From NCBI GenBank assembly GCA_042408955.1, contig JBHOQQ010000129.1, positions 1 to 44,763 on the forward strand: 44,763 nt of DNA. The letters are read 5' to 3'. Below the pieces are notes generated by a model. That model did not search any database. It saw only the letters and a program-made list of their open reading frames with translations, and was not told where the DNA came from. This document shows, one piece after another, positions 42,642 through 44,763 of this stretch. Positions within the stretch are counted from its first letter, which is position 1; each line of letters starts with the position of its first letter. Source of the stretch: CALGSZ01 sp042408955. Lineage in GTDB: Bacteria > Chloroflexota > Chloroflexia > Thermomicrobiales > UBA6265. The position numbers and the translations under genes were made by a program.

Positions 42642-43474
42642 GGCATCGCTCCTTGCCCATCGAGCAAGCCAACGGTTGCCAAAATCGCGGCCTTGTGAGC
42701 GACAAACCTGGCGTCGGCAAGGATTGAGCGAGCACGCGGCCGGGGCACGTCGATGTGCTCGATGTGCGCGATTCTGGCTGGGCGTGGCGTAAACACCACC
42801 ACCCGATCAGCGAGAAAAATCGCCTCATCAACATCATGCGTTACGAGAAGGACAGTACGCTGCTCGCGCTGGAGGAGCTTGCCCAGCCAGTCGTGCATGG
42901 TGACACGGGTAAGCGCGTCGAGCGCCGCAAACGGCTCATCGAGGAGCAAGAGGGACCGGCCAGAGAGGACCGTGCGGAGAAAGGCAACGCGCTGCCGCAT
43001 TCCTCCAGACAACTGGGCAGGATACGCCTGGGCAAAGCCATCGAGGCCGAACTCGGAGAACCGGGCCAGCGCCATTGCGCGCGCCCTTCGCCTGGGCACG
43101 CCAGCGACTTCGAGGGCAAGCGCCGCGTTGTCGAGCGCGGTTCGCCAGGGGAGCAGCAAGTCACGCTGGCGCATGTAGGCTGCACACCCGAGACGATCTG
43201 CCGCCGTGGCAGGCTGGCCATTGATGCGGATCTCCCCGCTGTCCGGGGTTACCAACCCGGCGATGATGTCGAGCAGGGTGCTCTTCCCCGATCCGGACGG
43301 GCCAACGACTGCCACAAACTCGCCCTGATGCACGGCCAGCGACACACCAGCGAGCACCGGCAGCACGCGTCGCCCCTCGACATAGCTCGCGTAGACCTCA
43401 CGGACTTCAAGAGCTGGCGTCACGAGCACTCGCGATTCCCCATGCTGATGGTCTAGTCGTTGTGGCGCCTGCAT
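42638..43474 (-). CDS. NitT/TauT-type ABC transporter ATPase (SsuB/TauB-like)
   Basis: About 278 residues from ATG 43474; a GTG at 43429 (263 residues, SD GGGGA) is an alternative. All ATPase motifs are intact: Walker A GPSGSGKST, Q-loop in YMRQRDLLLPW, signature LSGGMRQRV, Walker B LLLLDEPFAALD, and switch His in VTHDVDEA. DEPFAALDALTR and the LLPWRTALDNAALALE region are typical of the nitrate/taurine/sulfonate group. It supplies ATP hydrolysis for the permease encoded by the overlapping next gene. The upstream neighbour is a DoxX-like membrane protein, 70 bases away on the same strand. Confidence 0.93.
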   Translation of the reverse strand: MQAPQRLDHQHGESRVLVTPALEVREVYASYVEGRRVLPVLAGVSLAVHQGEFVAVVGPSGSGKSTLLDIIAGLVTPDSGEIRINGQPATAADRLGCAAYMRQRDLLLPWRTALDNAALALEVAGVPRRRARAMALARFSEFGLDGFAQAYPAQLSGGMRQRVAFLRTVLSGRSLLLLDEPFAALDALTRVTMHDWLGKLLQREQRTVLLVTHDVDEAIFLADRVVVFTPRPARIAHIEHIDVPRPRARSILADARFVAHKAAILATVGLLDGQGAMP

Positions 43475-43544
43475 ATCCTGACTTCCACGGGCAAGGCGAT
43501 GCGTGCCTTGTCCAGGCAACACGACCGGATTGTAGCGGCCAGGG

Positions 43545-44657
43545 TCACACGCGCGAGGGCGATGAGCGAGGCGGTGCGGGCGTGGCGAGCTCGGCTGGGC
43601 GCTGCGCAGGGGCCGCCTCGTCCGCAATTTCCGGCGGTGGCACACCTTCGGTGCCACGCACCAGCAAGACGTACATGGTGGAGAGGATCGGCAGGTGGCC
43701 GATCAGCTCTTGCGGTGGCAAGAAGGCGATCCCCAAATTGAACGGGATCCAAAGGGTGAGGATGACCAAGCGGGGAAGGTAGCCGCAGATCAGCGCAAAC
43801 CCAGCCACGACTTCGACGATGCCCACGAACTCGACGAATAGCCGGTCGGTGAACCAGCTCAAGCCGAGCTCGCGCCCAAGGTTGAACCGCGGATACGCGC
43901 GAAGAAATGCCTCGCCAAGCTCAAGGTTGAGCAGCTTTTCCGTTAGGCCGAGCACCAGGACGGAGATCCCCGCGGAAACGCGGAGGATGGTCAAAGCGTG
44001 GGGCAGCAGGCGGTCGGTAAGCGGGAGGCGATCCTCCTCTCGCCCGGTATCGTACCGAACCACGCCACGGCCGACGGCAACCAGATAGATCGCGATGCCG
44101 ACAAAGAGGATGTGCTCAATGACCTGCTCCCATGGGGCATAGGCGAAGGCGAGCAGCCAAAGCTCAATGACTGCCAGAGCGCCAAGGCGAGTCAGGACGC
44201 CGGTAATAAAGGAAAAGCTCGCCACCACGGCGATCATCGCAAGGAACACGCCGAAGGCAGTGCGCGGCAGATCGATGTTGGGAGCAAAGAGATGGAGGCG
44301 GCTGGCCTCGAACACGAGCGTGATCGCCGCTTGCACGCCAAGGATCGCCGGGGCAGCGGGCTCAAGGCGCTGGAAGAAGGGGGGCCGAGGCCAGAGCGGA
44401 TCATCAACAATCCGCTGAAGCCACGCGAGCACGAGCACCACGCTGAGCCCAGCGAGGAGCGCAATCAGCACTGGGACGGAGAAGAGACGGCTCCAGTCAG
44501 TTGGGGGCTGCTCGGCCTCATTCACAAACCAGCGTGCGTGGGCCGCGGCGAGAGATGGTGAGAGAGCCAATCCGGCCACGACCACTTGAATGATCCACCG
44601 CGTGGGGATGCGGGCGTGCAACCAAGATCGGGGCTGCTTGCTCAGGCTGGTCATCAT
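43545..44657 (-). CDS. DoxX-like polytopic membrane protein
   Basis: 370 residues with about eight predicted helices. An N-terminal signal-like helix is followed by a loop (HARWFVNEAEQPPTDW), and the C-terminal half resembles DoxX/DoxD: LRVSAGISVLVLGLTEKLLN, FVEFVGIVEVVAGFALICGY and IPFNLGIAFLPPQELIGHLP. A Pro/Ala tail ends the protein. DoxX-type proteins are linked to thiosulfate:quinone oxidation in archaea, but most bacterial ones are uncharacterised. The start is ATG 44657 or the adjacent ATG 44654, behind TTGGAG. First of three same-strand genes with the NitT-type ATPase and permease. Bases 44658-44763 show no further gene. Confidence 0.82.
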   Translation of the reverse strand: MMTSLSKQPRSWLHARIPTRWIIQVVVAGLALSPSLAAAHARWFVNEAEQPPTDWSRLFSVPVLIALLAGLSVVLVLAWLQRIVDDPLWPRPPFFQRLEPAAPAILGVQAAITLVFEASRLHLFAPNIDLPRTAFGVFLAMIAVVASFSFITGVLTRLGALAVIELWLLAFAYAPWEQVIEHILFVGIAIYLVAVGRGVVRYDTGREEDRLPLTDRLLPHALTILRVSAGISVLVLGLTEKLLNLELGEAFLRAYPRFNLGRELGLSWFTDRLFVEFVGIVEVVAGFALICGYLPRLVILTLWIPFNLGIAFLPPQELIGHLPILSTMYVLLVRGTEGVPPPEIADEAAPAQRPAELATPAPPRSSPSRV

Positions 44658-44763
44658 GACTCCAAGGTCGTGCCAGCACCGTTTGCGTCAATCGTACGAC
44701 GGCCAGCACCATGAGCGAGGCACTCCAGCAACCGTGCATGAAGCATGCCTGCCAGGGGTTAGG

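Overview
The window looks like chromosome from a GC-rich, monoderm-type member of the Chloroflexota, most likely class Thermomicrobia (Sphaerobacter/Thermomicrobium-like). This is an inference. It rests on high GC, frequent GTG and TTG starts behind strong Shine-Dalgarno (SD) sequences, a twin-arginine solute-binding protein, an NB-ARC/TPR/LuxR regulator, a phosphatidylinositol synthase plus PimA-like mannosyltransferase pair, and an LPXTG surface protein. I recognised no rRNA, tRNA, CRISPR array, transposase or prophage gene.

Region 1 (1-10.9 kb, all minus strand) is a catabolic block. In transcription order it holds an NB-ARC/LuxR regulator, a SelA/DgaE-like PLP enzyme, an RraA-type aldolase, a sugar-type ABC binding protein and its two permeases (no ATPase), then an MFS carrier and a small secreted protein. 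The PLP lyase plus aldolase pairing suggests uptake and breakdown of an amino-sugar acid or sugar acid. Regions 2 and 3 (11-19 kb) hold a secreted PQQ-type sugar dehydrogenase, a membrane GGDEF-EAL protein, an unlisted 44-residue secreted peptide gene with its own strong terminator, a Rieske oxygenase, and a phosphoinositide-lipid operon ending in an unlisted 59-residue membrane protein that is translationally coupled to the lipid synthase.

Region 4 (19-25.5 kb) has a class III CoA-transferase, a dipeptide-type permease pair without binding protein or ATPase, ribosomal protein L25 and a luciferase-like monooxygenase. Upstream of the monooxygenase lies a compact RNA element: a 17-codon reading frame with a near-perfect SD, whose start is inside a 14-bp hairpin. 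The 3' arm of that hairpin can pair instead with a second downstream copy of the 5' arm, and a terminator-like hairpin follows. This looks like an undescribed attenuator or leader-peptide switch.

Region 5 (25.8-32.4 kb) has a CarH-like MerR/B12 regulator with altered light-sensing residues, a divergent secreted DUF4397 protein whose promoter contains an AT-rich dyad, an SRPBCC-epimerase fusion, proline dehydrogenase, a hypothetical protein and a short-chain dehydrogenase preceded by a 14-bp perfect dyad. Region 6 (32.8-41.3 kb) is one giant gene for a 2,822-residue Gly/Ala-rich LPXTG surface protein. It is built from about nine modules with conserved cysteine pairs and ends in a fourfold GDCTG cysteine repeat before the sortase signal. 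Region 7 (41.8-44.7 kb) is a NitT/TauT-type ABC permease and ATPase behind a DoxX-like membrane protein.
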